Shown one piece after another: positions 20,136 through 29,895 of a stretch of DNA of 64,000 nucleotides. Origin of the DNA: JAXLYE01 sp046351595 (GTDB lineage Bacteria; Myxococcota_A; Polyangia; Palsa-1104; JAEUJZ01); assembly GCA_046351595.1 (NCBI GenBank), contig JAXLYE010000006.1, forward strand, positions 434,001 through 498,000, read 5' to 3'. The notes below the pieces were generated by a model. That model saw nothing but the letters and a program-made list of their open reading frames with translations. It did not search any database and was not told where the DNA came from. Position 1 is the stretch's first letter; each line of letters begins with the position of its first letter. The translations under genes and the position numbers were made by a program.

Positions 20136-20149
20136 CCGAGGTTGTAGCA
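20136..20149. repeat. attachment core, right end (attR) of integrative element
   Basis: CCGAGGTTGTAGCA, identical to 12892-12905. On the minus strand it reads TGCTACAACCTCGG, the CYNLG codons of the first half of the Sel1 gene. GGAGCG (20123-20128) on the element side mirrors CGCTCC at 12914-12919. Confidence 0.75.
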
Positions 20150-20434
20150 GCCGGTGCTGCTCTCGCGATCGCAGGCGCGCTCGAAGGCGCGGCGGGCCTT
20201 GGCGAAGTTGAGGTCGACGAAATCGCCCTTCTCGTCCTTGCCCTCGTGGTAGGCGACGCCGAGCTGGAAGCACGAGCTGCCGCTGCCCTGCTCGCAGCCG
20301 GCGCTGAGGTTGCGCAGGTTCTTCGGCACCGACGCGCAGCCGCCGAGGGCGAGCACTACACCGACGGCGATGCAGACAGCCGGCGAGCTTCCCGGCCCCC
20401 CCTGGTCACGGTCCTGCCCGATCGCTTTGCGCAT
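20136..20434 (-). pseudogene. 5' part of split Sel1-repeat lipoprotein gene
   Basis: Begins at ATG 20434 (GAGGTA just upstream) with MRKAIGQDRDQ, a hydrophobic segment and lipobox LGGC (VGVVLALGGCAS), then one Sel1 repeat (NLSAGCEQGSGSSCFQLGVA) and the start of a second ending ERACDRESSTGCYNLG. At the core the frame leaves the Sel1 sequence, adds SRRS and stops at 20120-20122 inside the element. The continuation FMLQKGEGG is at 12891 on the same strand and in the same frame. As it stands it would yield a truncated lipoprotein of about 104 residues. Confidence 0.8.
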
Positions 20435-20597
20435 TACCTCAGATGGTAGCAAGGCGCGGGACCCTCAAGAAGAGGCGGCATTAGACGCGCGCGACGCCAA
20501 GCCAGGCCGCGCCGCGGACGGGCCGCGGTACAATGAACCGGCACAGGAGCATGAGCTTGGCGAGCATCGCAGCCGGGGTCTGTGTTGGGGGCCTGCC

Positions 20598-21746
20598 ATG
20601 AGGTCGGAGTCGGCGCTGCGCCTCGGCCCCGGTCACGATCACGGCCACGACGGGGAGCGGCCGCGTCGAGAGGCCTCGCGCCGGCGCCTCGGGCTCGGCG
20701 GCGCGGTGCTGGCGTGGCTCGGCGGCGCGGTCGCCGTGCAGCTCCCGGTCGCGCCCGCGCTCGATGCGGCCGTCGGCACCGCGGCGGCGAAGAAGCCGGC
20801 CGGGCGCCTCCTGAAGAAGGAGGCCATCTTCTCGAAGGTGGCGCCGGCGACGGTGCTGATCTTCATCCCGCAGCAGAGCGGCGCGGCCCTGGGCAGCGGC
20901 GTCATCGTCGACAAGAGCGGCCTGATCGTCACCAACGCGCACGTCGTCGCGCCCAGCCGCGGCCAGGTCCAGGTCTTCCTGTTCGACCCGCGCGAGAAGA
21001 CGCAGGCGAACAACCTCAAGGAGTTCGTCGCCAAGCACACGCCGCTGATGGGCCGCGTGGTCAAGCGCGGGGCCGGCTCGGACCTGGCGCTGGTGCGGCT
21101 GCCGGCGCTGCCGCAGTCCTATCCCACCGTCGAGGTCGGAGACTCCGACGAGCTGCAGCCGGGCCAGGACGTCGTGGCGATCGGCAACCCGCACGGGCTG
21201 TCCTGGACCCTGACCTCGGGCGCGGTCAGCGCGCTGCGCACCGACGCCATCCAGACCGACGCCGCGATCAACCCCGGCAACTCGGGCGGTCCGCTCGTCG
21301 ACATGCGCGGGCGGCTGGTCGGCATCAACACCTTCATCCGCCGCGACTCCGAGGGGCTGGGCTTCGCCATCCCGGTCAAGCAGGTGAAGGAGTTTGTCAC
21401 CAAGTTCGGCAGCAGCACCGAGGTCGAGCCGCCGCCGCCGCCGCGCGGGCTGATCGCGCTGCTCTTGCAGCAGGACCTGAGCCGGCTCAAGGAGCTTAAC
21501 ACGCAGCGACAGAACAAGGGCGCGGCGCAGCAGCTCGAGGGCGACCTGGACAAGGCCCAGCGCATGCGCCAGGCGCTGGTCAGCGGCGAGCTGACCCCCG
21601 AGCAGGTGCTGCTCGGCATGCGGCTGATGCTGCAGACGATGATCCTGCACAACCGCACCGCGCAGGACGACGCCACCGATCCGATCCAGCACCAGCTCGA
21701 CCAGACCGTCGAGCACCTGAAGGACAGCATCCAGATCGCGCACTGA
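20598..21746 (+). CDS. HtrA/DegP-like S1C serine protease without PDZ
   Basis: 382 residues. N-terminal RRRLGLGG then a hydrophobic stretch (AVLAWLGGAVAVQL), a Tat- or Sec-type signal. Trypsin-like domain with catalytic His (VTNAHVVAP), Asp (SDLALVRL) and Ser (NPGNSGGPLVD), and conserved AIGNPHGLSWTLTSG and GLGFAIPV. The last 110 residues, after PPPPRG, are helical (LLLQQDLSRLKELNTQRQNK) in place of the usual PDZ domains. Probably an envelope protease. Start at ATG 20598 after GGGGG; the longer in-frame extension lacks family similarity. Divergent from the Sel1 5' fragment. Confidence 0.8.
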   Translation: MRSESALRLGPGHDHGHDGERPRREASRRRLGLGGAVLAWLGGAVAVQLPVAPALDAAVGTAAAKKPAGRLLKKEAIFSKVAPATVLIFIPQQSGAALGSGVIVDKSGLIVTNAHVVAPSRGQVQVFLFDPREKTQANNLKEFVAKHTPLMGRVVKRGAGSDLALVRLPALPQSYPTVEVGDSDELQPGQDVVAIGNPHGLSWTLTSGAVSALRTDAIQTDAAINPGNSGGPLVDMRGRLVGINTFIRRDSEGLGFAIPVKQVKEFVTKFGSSTEVEPPPPPRGLIALLLQQDLSRLKELNTQRQNKGAAQQLEGDLDKAQRMRQALVSGELTPEQVLLGMRLMLQTMILHNRTAQDDATDPIQHQLDQTVEHLKDSIQIAH

Positions 21747-21800
21747 GCCCCGCCCGGTCGCGCCGGCCAGGCCCCGCGCCTACGGCGGGCACTCCTTCGC

Positions 21801-22715
21801 CTACGGCGGGCACAGCGGCGCGCCGGTGCGGCACGTCGGGGTGTCGCCGACCAGGTCGCAGTAGCCGCCGGGGCAGTCGGCCGACGTGCGGCAGCCTCCA
21901 GGGTAGACGCAGTACAGCCCGTAGGTCCCGGCGCAGCACGGCTTGCGGACGGGCGCGCAGGTGCCGCCGGCAGCCGCGGTGCAGTCGCCGTCGCGCAGGC
22001 ACTTGGCGGGCAGGCAGGCGCGGACCTTGTAGCCGAGCGCGCCCTTGGGGACGCAGACCGCGCCGCCGCCGCAGTCGGCCAGCGTCGCGCAGCCCTCCTC
22101 GGCGCAGACGTTGCGGGGCACCGGGAAGGCGCCGCCGCAGTAGGGCGACAGCGGCCACTCGTAGCAGCCGCCGGTCTTGCAGTCGGCGGTCTTGCAGCAC
22201 TCGTCGGGGCCGCGGCCCGGGCAGCTCGTGGCCTCGGCGACCGGCTGGCTGCAGACGCGGTAGCCGCCGGGGCTGAGCTCGACGCAGCGGCCGCCGGCGC
22301 AGTCGCGATCCGTGTCGCAGTCGCCGGAGTTGCGGCGCGGGGCCAGGTCGCCGCCGGCCCCGTCGCGCGACGGGCTGAGATCCTGCGGGCCGCGGAGGTC
22401 GACGCCCGCCGCCGCATCGCCGACGCGGCCGCCGTCCGCTGGGGTGACCGGTCCGCCGTCGGCCACCGGACCCGGCCCCGGCCCCGGGCAGCTCGGCGCC
22501 CCGAGAAGCAGGAACCCCAGGAGCCCCAGCAGCAGCGACCCGAGCGCCCGCGTCCAGGCCCCTGCCCGTGTGTCTGCCCCGGTCCCGGTCCTTGTCGATC
22601 TCAGAGCCCGCTCCGCAGCGTTCCCAAGAGGCCACTTATTGACCTTGTTATTGAGCTCCGAGGCCCCACACGCGGGGCCCGCAACCGGCTGAACGTTCTT
22701 GTGAATCGGCGCCAT
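21801..22715 (-). CDS. Cys-rich secreted/lipoprotein
   Basis: 304 residues. Long charged N-terminus of about 56 residues, then SLLLGLLGFLLLGAPSC (membrane/lipid anchor), a Pro/Asp linker with DGG units, and about 24 Cys in repeated D-C-x(3-8)-GG-x-C knots: DCDTDRDCAGGRC, ADCGGGAVC, DCPGGYCDL. This pattern is common in surface lipoproteins of myxobacteria and probably forms many disulfides. GGGAGG precedes ATG 22715. The end of the gene lies in a tandem duplication of CCTACGGCGGGCACT (21780 and 21799), so the stop codon TAG occurs twice in the DNA. Function unknown. Confidence 0.65.
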   Translation of the reverse strand: MAPIHKNVQPVAGPACGASELNNKVNKWPLGNAAERALRSTRTGTGADTRAGAWTRALGSLLLGLLGFLLLGAPSCPGPGPGPVADGGPVTPADGGRVGDAAAGVDLRGPQDLSPSRDGAGGDLAPRRNSGDCDTDRDCAGGRCVELSPGGYRVCSQPVAEATSCPGRGPDECCKTADCKTGGCYEWPLSPYCGGAFPVPRNVCAEEGCATLADCGGGAVCVPKGALGYKVRACLPAKCLRDGDCTAAAGGTCAPVRKPCCAGTYGLYCVYPGGCRTSADCPGGYCDLVGDTPTCRTGAPLCPP

Positions 22716-22830
22716 GGCCGCATCCTCCCGCAGGCGTGGCCCGCAGATGTGGTGTGACCGGCATTGTGAACTCTGCTGCGTCGCTGAGGCAGCTTGCAGA
22801 AACGCGCGGCATGGGAGAACCTGTTGCACA

Positions 22831-24672
22831 ATGCAGCCTAATCTGTCCGACCCGCGTGTGCTCAGGCCCAAGCTGCTTCAGCTCCTGAGCGCGGTGCAGC
22901 AGTACTTCGAAGCGACCACCATGACCGTCGCTGGCGCGTCTCCGGTGTGGATGGCCTTCGACGCGCTCCGTCGCAACCAGGCCCTGGCGCAGGAGTTTGT
23001 CGCCGACCTGAACCGGCTGCTCGAGTTCCTTTCGAAGGAGCTCGGTCCGGCCCTGGCGGCGCCGCCGAGCCAGCCGGCGGCACCGCCGTCGCCGTCGCTG
23101 ATGACCGCGGACGAGCTCTCGGATCAGGAGACCATGCTGCTCGGGCGGCTGCCGCCCTCGATGCAGGCGACCATCGACGCGCACAAGCAGGCCAAGACCG
23201 GGCGCGCGGAGCCGCCGGCCCCGACGACGAGCGCGCCGCCATCGCCGCCCCCCCAGGACCGCGCCGAGCCGCGCCGCGCCCCGCCCGTGTCCGAGCGGCC
23301 CGTGTCCGAGCGGCCTGGCGCGCGCGGCGTCGTGGTCTCGGGCACCATCGGTGGGGACCGACCCTCGCCGCCCAGCCGCAGCGAGGAGCCGCGCAGCGAG
23401 CCGCTGGGCAAGCCGGCCGCGCCGCCTGCGCTCGATGCCCGGCCGCGCACGACGAGCCCGCCGCTCCAGCCCTCGCGCACCGGGCCGTCACCGATCATCG
23501 CCTCGCCGCCGCCGGCCGCCGCGATCCCTCCGACGAGCGCGGGGGCGAGCCCGGCGGATGCCGCTCGCGGGCGCGGCGCTCCGTCGCGAGAGCCGGTGCC
23601 GCGGCAGGAGCCGGCGCGCCCGGAGCCAGCGCTCAAGCCGGAGCAGGCAGCGAAGCCCGAGGTGCAGAGCAGGCCAGCGTCGGTGCGCCCGACCGGCAAG
23701 CTGGAGCTGATCAAGCTGCCGCCGGTGCGCGAGACGCCGCCGCCGGCCAAGGCCGAGCCGGCTCGCCCCGAGCCCGCCCGTCCCGAGACGGTCAAGTCCG
23801 AGACGAGCAAGCCCGAGCCGGCCCGGCCGGAGCCGATCTCGGCGAAGAAGGAGATCTCCAAGCCCACCGCGACCCAGGCCGAGCGGCCTGGCAAGGGGCT
23901 CCTCGGCAAGGAGACGGCGGCCAAGCCCGAGCCGACCCGGCCCGAGACGACGGCGCGACCGCTCGGCGGGCGCGATGCTGCGTCGCGGGTCGAAGAGCCC
24001 GCCCGCGAGCCGGCGAAGCTCGCGGGGCGGACGCCGGGCAGCCGCGACGCCGCGTCGAAGCTGGAGGAGGCGCCCAGGCCGGTGCAGGCCAAGACCCTGC
24101 TCGGCCTCGGCGGCGGCAAGTCGACGACCGGCGCGCACGCGGTGACCAAGGCCGAGGAGCCGCTGCCCAAACCGGCGCAGGCCAAGACCCTGCTCGGCCT
24201 CGGCGGACCGGCCAAGTCCGCGGCCGAGAAGGCGGCCGAGCCGGTGGCCAAGCAGCCCGCAAAGACCGAGCCAGCGGCCAAGCCCGCCGTCGACAACAAG
24301 TCCACGGCGCGGCCCGAGCCGGTCGCCAAGCCCGCCGTCGACAACAAGGCACCGGTCCGGCCCGCCGTCGAGAGCAAGCCCGCCGCCAGGCCCGAGCCGG
24401 TCGCCAAGCCCGTCGTCGACAACAAGGCGCCGGCCCGGCCCGCCGTCGAGAGCAAGCCCGCCGCCAAGCCCGAGCCGGTCGCCAAGCCCGCCGTCGAGCC
24501 CAAGGCACCGGCCAAGGCGGTCGCGCTCAAGCCGGTCGCGCTCAAGCCGGGCGTCAAGACGGCCGCCCCCGAGAAGGTGCCCGTCGAGGAGCCGGCGGAT
24601 CCGTCGATCGTCGCCTCGTCCCCCTCGATGTTCTGGCGCATCGTCGACGAGCGCATCGACAAGAAGCGCTGA
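22831..24672 (+). CDS. low-complexity Lys/Pro/Ala/Glu repeat protein with conserved termini
   Basis: 613 residues. Only the ends look folded: N-terminal helices (LLQLLSAVQQYFEATTMTVA, ALAQEFVADLNRLLEFLSKE) and the C-terminal SPSMFWRIVDERIDKKR. The middle 450 residues consist of RPEPA/KPEPA repeats, two copies of QAKTLLGLGG, and three copies of a 26-residue unit containing PEPVAKPAVDNKAP. Basic and Pro-rich, reminiscent of histone-H1-like or nucleoid-binding tails, but no DNA-binding motif is confirmed. GGGAGA lies 12 bases before ATG 22831. Not recognised as a named family. Confidence 0.65.
   Translation: MQPNLSDPRVLRPKLLQLLSAVQQYFEATTMTVAGASPVWMAFDALRRNQALAQEFVADLNRLLEFLSKELGPALAAPPSQPAAPPSPSLMTADELSDQETMLLGRLPPSMQATIDAHKQAKTGRAEPPAPTTSAPPSPPPQDRAEPRRAPPVSERPVSERPGARGVVVSGTIGGDRPSPPSRSEEPRSEPLGKPAAPPALDARPRTTSPPLQPSRTGPSPIIASPPPAAAIPPTSAGASPADAARGRGAPSREPVPRQEPARPEPALKPEQAAKPEVQSRPASVRPTGKLELIKLPPVRETPPPAKAEPARPEPARPETVKSETSKPEPARPEPISAKKEISKPTATQAERPGKGLLGKETAAKPEPTRPETTARPLGGRDAASRVEEPAREPAKLAGRTPGSRDAASKLEEAPRPVQAKTLLGLGGGKSTTGAHAVTKAEEPLPKPAQAKTLLGLGGPAKSAAEKAAEPVAKQPAKTEPAAKPAVDNKSTARPEPVAKPAVDNKAPVRPAVESKPAARPEPVAKPVVDNKAPARPAVESKPAAKPEPVAKPAVEPKAPAKAVALKPVALKPGVKTAAPEKVPVEEPADPSIVASSPSMFWRIVDERIDKKR
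24313..24516 (+). repeat. 78-bp in-frame tandem repeat
   Basis: Two full units (24313-24390, 24391-24468) and a partial third (24469-24516), over 90% alike by eye, each coding 26 residues beginning PEPVAKP. Multiple of three, so copy number changes would keep frame. Confidence 0.75.
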
Positions 24673-24798
24673 CCGCGCCGCCAGCCCGGCCCGGCGCCCT
24701 CCTCCGTCGCGCGGCGGCCGCCGCACCAGGCGCGTTGACTCGACACCGCCCCCGGTTTCACGATGGGACAGCTCGTCGGTCTGTACGCAGGAGGATCC

Positions 24799-25785
<987 letters not shown>

Positions 25786-25828
25786 GTGCGGCCGAGATCA
25801 CGCGCCAACACACCAACGCGCCAACGCG

Positions 25829-27883
25829 CTAACGCGGAGGCGCCGTGCCGAGCCACGAGCGCAGCAGCTCGGCGACGCCCCAGGCCTGCGCCAGGCAGCC
25901 GCGCGGCAGGTAGGGCTCGCGGGCGTCGAAGACCTCGCTGACCGAGCCGATGCAGGCCTCGCCCAGGTGCAGCCGCAGGCCCTCGAGCAGGGTCCGCGCC
26001 TCGTGTGGCGGGCGGTCCGCGTTCACGCGCTTCCAGGCGTCGACATAGGGCCCGATCAGCCAGCTCCACACCGTGCCCTGGTGGTACGCGGCGTCGCGGG
26101 TGCGCAGGTCACCGTGGTACGTCGGCTTGAAGTCGGGGTGATCCGGCGACAGCGAGCGCAGACCCACGGGCGTCAGGAGCTGCCGCGTCACGGCGTCAAG
26201 CACCGGGCGCCAGCGCTCGGGCCGCAGCACCGGGTTGGGCAGCGCCACCGCGAAGATCTGGTTGGGGCGCAGCGCCGGATCGTCGCCGCCGCGCTCGCAG
26301 TCGACGACGTCGTACAGGTAGCCGCCGGCCGCGTACCAGAAGCGCTGGTTGAAGGACTCCTGCGCCTGCGCGGCCAGCTCCGCGATCGGGGCCGCCGACT
26401 CTTCTCCGCACTCCTCGCTCAGCCAGCGGGCGAGCAGCCGCAGCGCGTTCCACCACAGCGCGTTGATCTCGACCGCCTTGCCGCGCCGCGGCGTCACCAC
26501 CCAGCCGTCGCACTTGGCGTCCATCCACGTCAGCTGGTAGCCGTCCGCGCCCTGGATCAGCAGGCCGTCGGCGGGGTCGACATGGATGCCGAAGCGCGTG
26601 CCGCGGCGGTGCGCATCGATGATCTGCTCGAGCACCGGCAGGATCTGCTGCAGCGTCTTGCGGTCGTCGGTGTACCCGAGGTAGCGGTCGATGGCGTGGA
26701 AGAACCAGAGGGTGGCGTCGGCGGTGTGGTAAAGGCCCTCCTGCGCGCCCTCGGGGAACATGTTGGGGATCAGGCCGTCGCGGACGTAGTGCGCGAAGGT
26801 GTTGAGGATCCAGCGCGCCTCGCTCCAGCGCCGCGTCGTCAGCGTCAGTCCTTCGAGGCTGATCATGGTGTCGCGGCCCCAGTCCGTGAACCAGTGATAG
26901 CCGGCGATGACGGTGCGCAGCTCCTCGCCCTGCGCGCGCTGGCGGGTCGCGTCCTCAACCCGGCCGGCGGGCTGGATCACGAACTGGTCGGCGGCCAGGA
27001 CCAGCTCGGCGGCGACGGGGTCGTCGGGTCGCACGTCCGCGATCTGGATCAGCCGGCCGCGCCGCTGGCGCTCGTAGCGGAACGCCTGCTCGGCGCCGAG
27101 CGCGGTCATCGTCTCCCACGGCTCCGTCGAGGCGATGAGCGTGGCCGGGTGCGCGAGATCGATCCGCGCCTTGAAGTAGCCGTGGCTCCACAGCTCGCCG
27201 CGGGCCTCGTAGCCGCGCGCCTCTTCCAGGCGATAGGTGATGAGCTCGTGCCGCGCGTGGTGGAAGACGAAGGACGGATCGTGCCCGGCCATGGCCATGC
27301 GCAGCGACGGGAACGGCGCCTCGCCGGTGAGCTCGAAGCGGCTCGCGGTGATGGCCAGCGTGTACGGCGGACCGAGCGGGCGGCTGACCGGCGCGTCGTG
27401 CGATCGGAAGTGCACGGCCGGGCGCAGCGACAGCCGCACCGCGCCGGGTCCCGACAAGAGCGTGTAGCTGACGTACACGGTGTTCTGCAGGTGCGCCAGC
27501 GCCAGCCGCTTCTCGAGGATGAAGCCGCCGCCGAGATCAAAGATCCAGACCGGCAGGCCGAGCTCGAGGCGGAACTCGAGCAGCTGATCCGCGCCGCACA
27601 GCTCGAGCTGGCCGCCGTGCTCGAGCGCGCCGAGGCGGTGCACGGCGCCGTCGGGCAGCCGCACCTGCTCGGACAGGTGGTTGAACATCATGGTGCGGCC
27701 GAGCGGGTTGGGCAGCGCGGCCACCAGGAGCCCGTGATAGCGACGCGTGATCGCGCCCGAGATCGTCCCGGTGGCGTATCCGCCGAGCCCGTTGGTCACC
27801 AGCCACTCGCGATCGACCAGCGCCTCGAGCCCCGCGGGGTCGCCGCGCCGCCAGCCGATCCTGCTGATCTGCTCCGTGCTCAC
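25829..27883 (-). CDS. amylo-alpha-1,6-glucosidase (glycogen debranching enzyme, GH133-like)
   Basis: 684 residues. N-terminal beta-sandwich domain (EWLVTNGLGGYATGTISGAI, RRYHGLLVAAL) and C-terminal (alpha/alpha)6 barrel (about 300-684) with YHWFTDWGRDTMISLEGLTL, LNTFAHYVRDGLIPNMFPEG, YHTADATLWFFHAIDRYLGY and YHQGTVWSWLIGPYVDAWKR, the signature of bacterial/archaeal debranching enzymes. Removes alpha-1,6 branches from glycogen or maltodextrin. GTG start at 27883 after GGAGAAGAG; it overlaps the treZ stop as GTGA, so translation is coupled. In this operon it may stand in for treX. Confidence 0.9.
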   Translation of the reverse strand: MSTEQISRIGWRRGDPAGLEALVDREWLVTNGLGGYATGTISGAITRRYHGLLVAALPNPLGRTMMFNHLSEQVRLPDGAVHRLGALEHGGQLELCGADQLLEFRLELGLPVWIFDLGGGFILEKRLALAHLQNTVYVSYTLLSGPGAVRLSLRPAVHFRSHDAPVSRPLGPPYTLAITASRFELTGEAPFPSLRMAMAGHDPSFVFHHARHELITYRLEEARGYEARGELWSHGYFKARIDLAHPATLIASTEPWETMTALGAEQAFRYERQRRGRLIQIADVRPDDPVAAELVLAADQFVIQPAGRVEDATRQRAQGEELRTVIAGYHWFTDWGRDTMISLEGLTLTTRRWSEARWILNTFAHYVRDGLIPNMFPEGAQEGLYHTADATLWFFHAIDRYLGYTDDRKTLQQILPVLEQIIDAHRRGTRFGIHVDPADGLLIQGADGYQLTWMDAKCDGWVVTPRRGKAVEINALWWNALRLLARWLSEECGEESAAPIAELAAQAQESFNQRFWYAAGGYLYDVVDCERGGDDPALRPNQIFAVALPNPVLRPERWRPVLDAVTRQLLTPVGLRSLSPDHPDFKPTYHGDLRTRDAAYHQGTVWSWLIGPYVDAWKRVNADRPPHEARTLLEGLRLHLGEACIGSVSEVFDAREPYLPRGCLAQAWGVAELLRSWLGTAPPR

Positions 27884-29886
27884 GCTCTCTTCTCCGTCGG
27901 CGAAGAGGGGACGGGGGCGAGCAAGAGGGCCGCGTGGCCCGGGACGCGCCAGCCGTCCGCCTCGGTCTCTGGATCCGGCGTACCTGCGCCGCCGTAGTCC
28001 GGGTGCTCGGTCGACAACAGGATCCGCCAGCGCTGCCCCTCGGGCGGCGCCAAGAGCGGCTCGGGCGCGGGGCACAGCGGCAGATCGCGCCCGAGGTTCA
28101 CGAGCAGCAGCCGGTCGTCCGCGTGCGGCCCGAACAGGCGCAGCACGAAGCACGCGGGAGACAGCACGGCGCCGTCCCTGCCCACCTCGCCCGTCGCCTG
28201 CGCCGCGACGATCGGATCGGTGCGCCGCAGCGTGATCAGATCGCGGTACAGGCGCAGCGTGCGCGCGTGGTGCGGCCGCTCGCGCTCGTCCCAGTCGAGG
28301 CGGCAGCCGGTGAACGTGTCGCGCGCCGCCGGATCCGCGAGGCGCGCCTGCAGCTCGGGCGTCGCGCACGACGGGAACTGGGACAGGAACTCACCGCGAC
28401 CCTTGCGCACGAGCGCCGCGAGCTCGGGGTGGTGGTGCGCGAAGTACAGGAACGGGCGCGACGAGTCCCACTCCTCGCCCTGGAACAGCATCGGCGTCCA
28501 CGGCGCCAGCAGCAGCAGCGCCGTCGCCGCGCGCTTGCAGCCCGGGCTGGCGCGCTGCCACGTGCGCTCACCGCGGCCAGAGTTTGCGACCTGATCGTGG
28601 TTCTCCAGGTACGCGACGAACGTCTCGGGAGGCAGGCCGCGCGACGGGGTGCCGCGCCGCTGCTTCTGCCAGACGTAGCGCTGCCCCTGATACAGGGTGC
28701 CGTGCTTGATCGCGGACAGGAGCTCCTGCGCCGAGCCGCGGTAGTCGCTGTAGTACGCCTCGTTCCGTCCGGTCAGCGCCACGGTCAGGCTGTGGTGCAG
28801 ATCGTCGTTCCACAGCGCGTCCAGGCCGTAGCCGCCCTCGTGCGGAGCGCGCACCAGGCGCGTGTCCTGCGGCTCGTTCTCGGCGACCAGCACGATCGAT
28901 CGCGACCCGGCCGCCCGCCGCGCCGCGCGCGCGATCGCGGCGAGGATGTGCTCGTCCGAGTCATCGAACAGGCTCTGCGTGGCGTCGATGCGCAGGCCGT
29001 CCAGGTGGAACTCGTCGATCCAGTAGGCGGCGTTCTCGGCGAAGTAGTCGCGCACCGGGCCGCAGCTCGTGCCGTCGAAGTTGATGGCGTCGCCCCACTC
29101 GGTCGCGCGCTCCGAGAAGTACGCCGGCGCGAAGCAGCGCAGGTAGTTGCCGTCAGGCCCGAGGTGGTTGTAGACGACGTCGAGGATCACGCCCAGGCCG
29201 AGCCCGTGCGCCGCGTCGACAAAGGCGCGGAGATCGTCGGGGCGGCCGTACAGGCGCGTCGGCGCGAACAGGTTTACGCCGTCGTAGCCCCAGCCGAAGT
29301 CGCCCGGGAAGTCCGCGACCGGCATGAGCTCGAGCAGGGTCACGCCGAGCTCGCGCAGCTGCGGCAGGCGGGCGCGCGCCGCGGCCCACGTCCCTTCGGG
29401 CGTGAAGGTGCCGATGTGCAGCTCGTAGATCACCTGGCCGCGCAGCGTGACGCCCGGCCACTCGGCGTCCGTCCAGGCAAAGGCGCTCGGATCGATCACC
29501 TCGGAGCGGCCGTGCGGACCGTCGGGCTGGAAGCGCGAGGCCGGATCCGGATAGACGCGCTCGTCGTCGTCCAGCTTGAAGCCGTAGCGCGCGCCGGGCA
29601 AAAGGTCCGCGCCCAAGCCCGACCAGCAGCCGTCTTCTTCGCGCGCGAGCTCGATCGACCGGGCGCGCGCATCGGCGTGCTGCCCCTGAGATCGATCCGG
29701 ATCGATCACGACCGCAACGCGCCGGCGCTCCGGCGCCCAGACGCGGAAGTGGACGCCCCGTCCCGGGATCACCTCCGCTCCGACCTGACGGCGGCGGAGC
29801 GGAACGTACGCGCCCGCGCCCGCGCGAAGGTCTGGGCCTCTATCGCCGTGCTGCACCGGCTCCCTCTGCTGTCTCCGCTCGGGCAT
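27880..29886 (-). CDS. treZ: malto-oligosyltrehalose trehalohydrolase
   Basis: 668 residues. N-terminal beta-sandwich (GVHFRVWAPERRRVAVVID), then a GH13 barrel with IYELHIGTFTPEGTW, GWGYDGVNLFAPTRLYG, VILDVVYNHLGPDGNYL, nucleophile region DGLRIDATQS, acid/base LVAENEP, and LENHDQVANSG; MLFQGEEW is also typical of TreZ. Releases trehalose from maltooligosyl-trehalose. Starts 9 bases after the surE stop and overlaps the debranching gene by 4 bases. The partner treY (maltooligosyl-trehalose synthase) is not in this window, so the pathway must be completed elsewhere. N-terminal 40 residues look non-homologous, so the true start could be later. Confidence 0.92.
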   Translation of the reverse strand: MPERRQQREPVQHGDRGPDLRAGAGAYVPLRRRQVGAEVIPGRGVHFRVWAPERRRVAVVIDPDRSQGQHADARARSIELAREEDGCWSGLGADLLPGARYGFKLDDDERVYPDPASRFQPDGPHGRSEVIDPSAFAWTDAEWPGVTLRGQVIYELHIGTFTPEGTWAAARARLPQLRELGVTLLELMPVADFPGDFGWGYDGVNLFAPTRLYGRPDDLRAFVDAAHGLGLGVILDVVYNHLGPDGNYLRCFAPAYFSERATEWGDAINFDGTSCGPVRDYFAENAAYWIDEFHLDGLRIDATQSLFDDSDEHILAAIARAARRAAGSRSIVLVAENEPQDTRLVRAPHEGGYGLDALWNDDLHHSLTVALTGRNEAYYSDYRGSAQELLSAIKHGTLYQGQRYVWQKQRRGTPSRGLPPETFVAYLENHDQVANSGRGERTWQRASPGCKRAATALLLLAPWTPMLFQGEEWDSSRPFLYFAHHHPELAALVRKGRGEFLSQFPSCATPELQARLADPAARDTFTGCRLDWDERERPHHARTLRLYRDLITLRRTDPIVAAQATGEVGRDGAVLSPACFVLRLFGPHADDRLLLVNLGRDLPLCPAPEPLLAPPEGQRWRILLSTEHPDYGGAGTPDPETEADGWRVPGHAALLLAPVPSSPTEKRA

Positions 29887-29895
29887 TCCGTCCGC

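Larger units (their letters stand above)
12906..20149. mobile_element. 7.24-kb integrative element with tyrosine recombinase
   Basis: Bounded by a 14-bp direct repeat and inserted inside a Sel1 lipoprotein gene rather than a tRNA. The tyrosine recombinase gene (18967-20043) ends 92 bases from the right core, the usual position. Cargo, left to right: two-CXXCH lipoprotein, CxxYGCW-repeat protein, AraC regulator, VOC protein, oxidoreductase remnant, TGA-containing peroxiredoxin, CARDB lipoprotein, PHA-depolymerase-like lipoprotein, and a small ORF before the integrase. No conjugation, replication, capsid or packaging gene is visible, so it is either a minimal integrative element or a satellite that needs help to move. 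Base composition is close to that of the chromosome, suggesting a source with similar GC. Confidence 0.75.

Noticed and set aside
12892..20149. 14-bp match as mere similarity between two Sel1 motifs
   Set aside because: Possible in principle, but the two halves complement each other precisely, are in frame on the same strand, and an integrase lies at the border.
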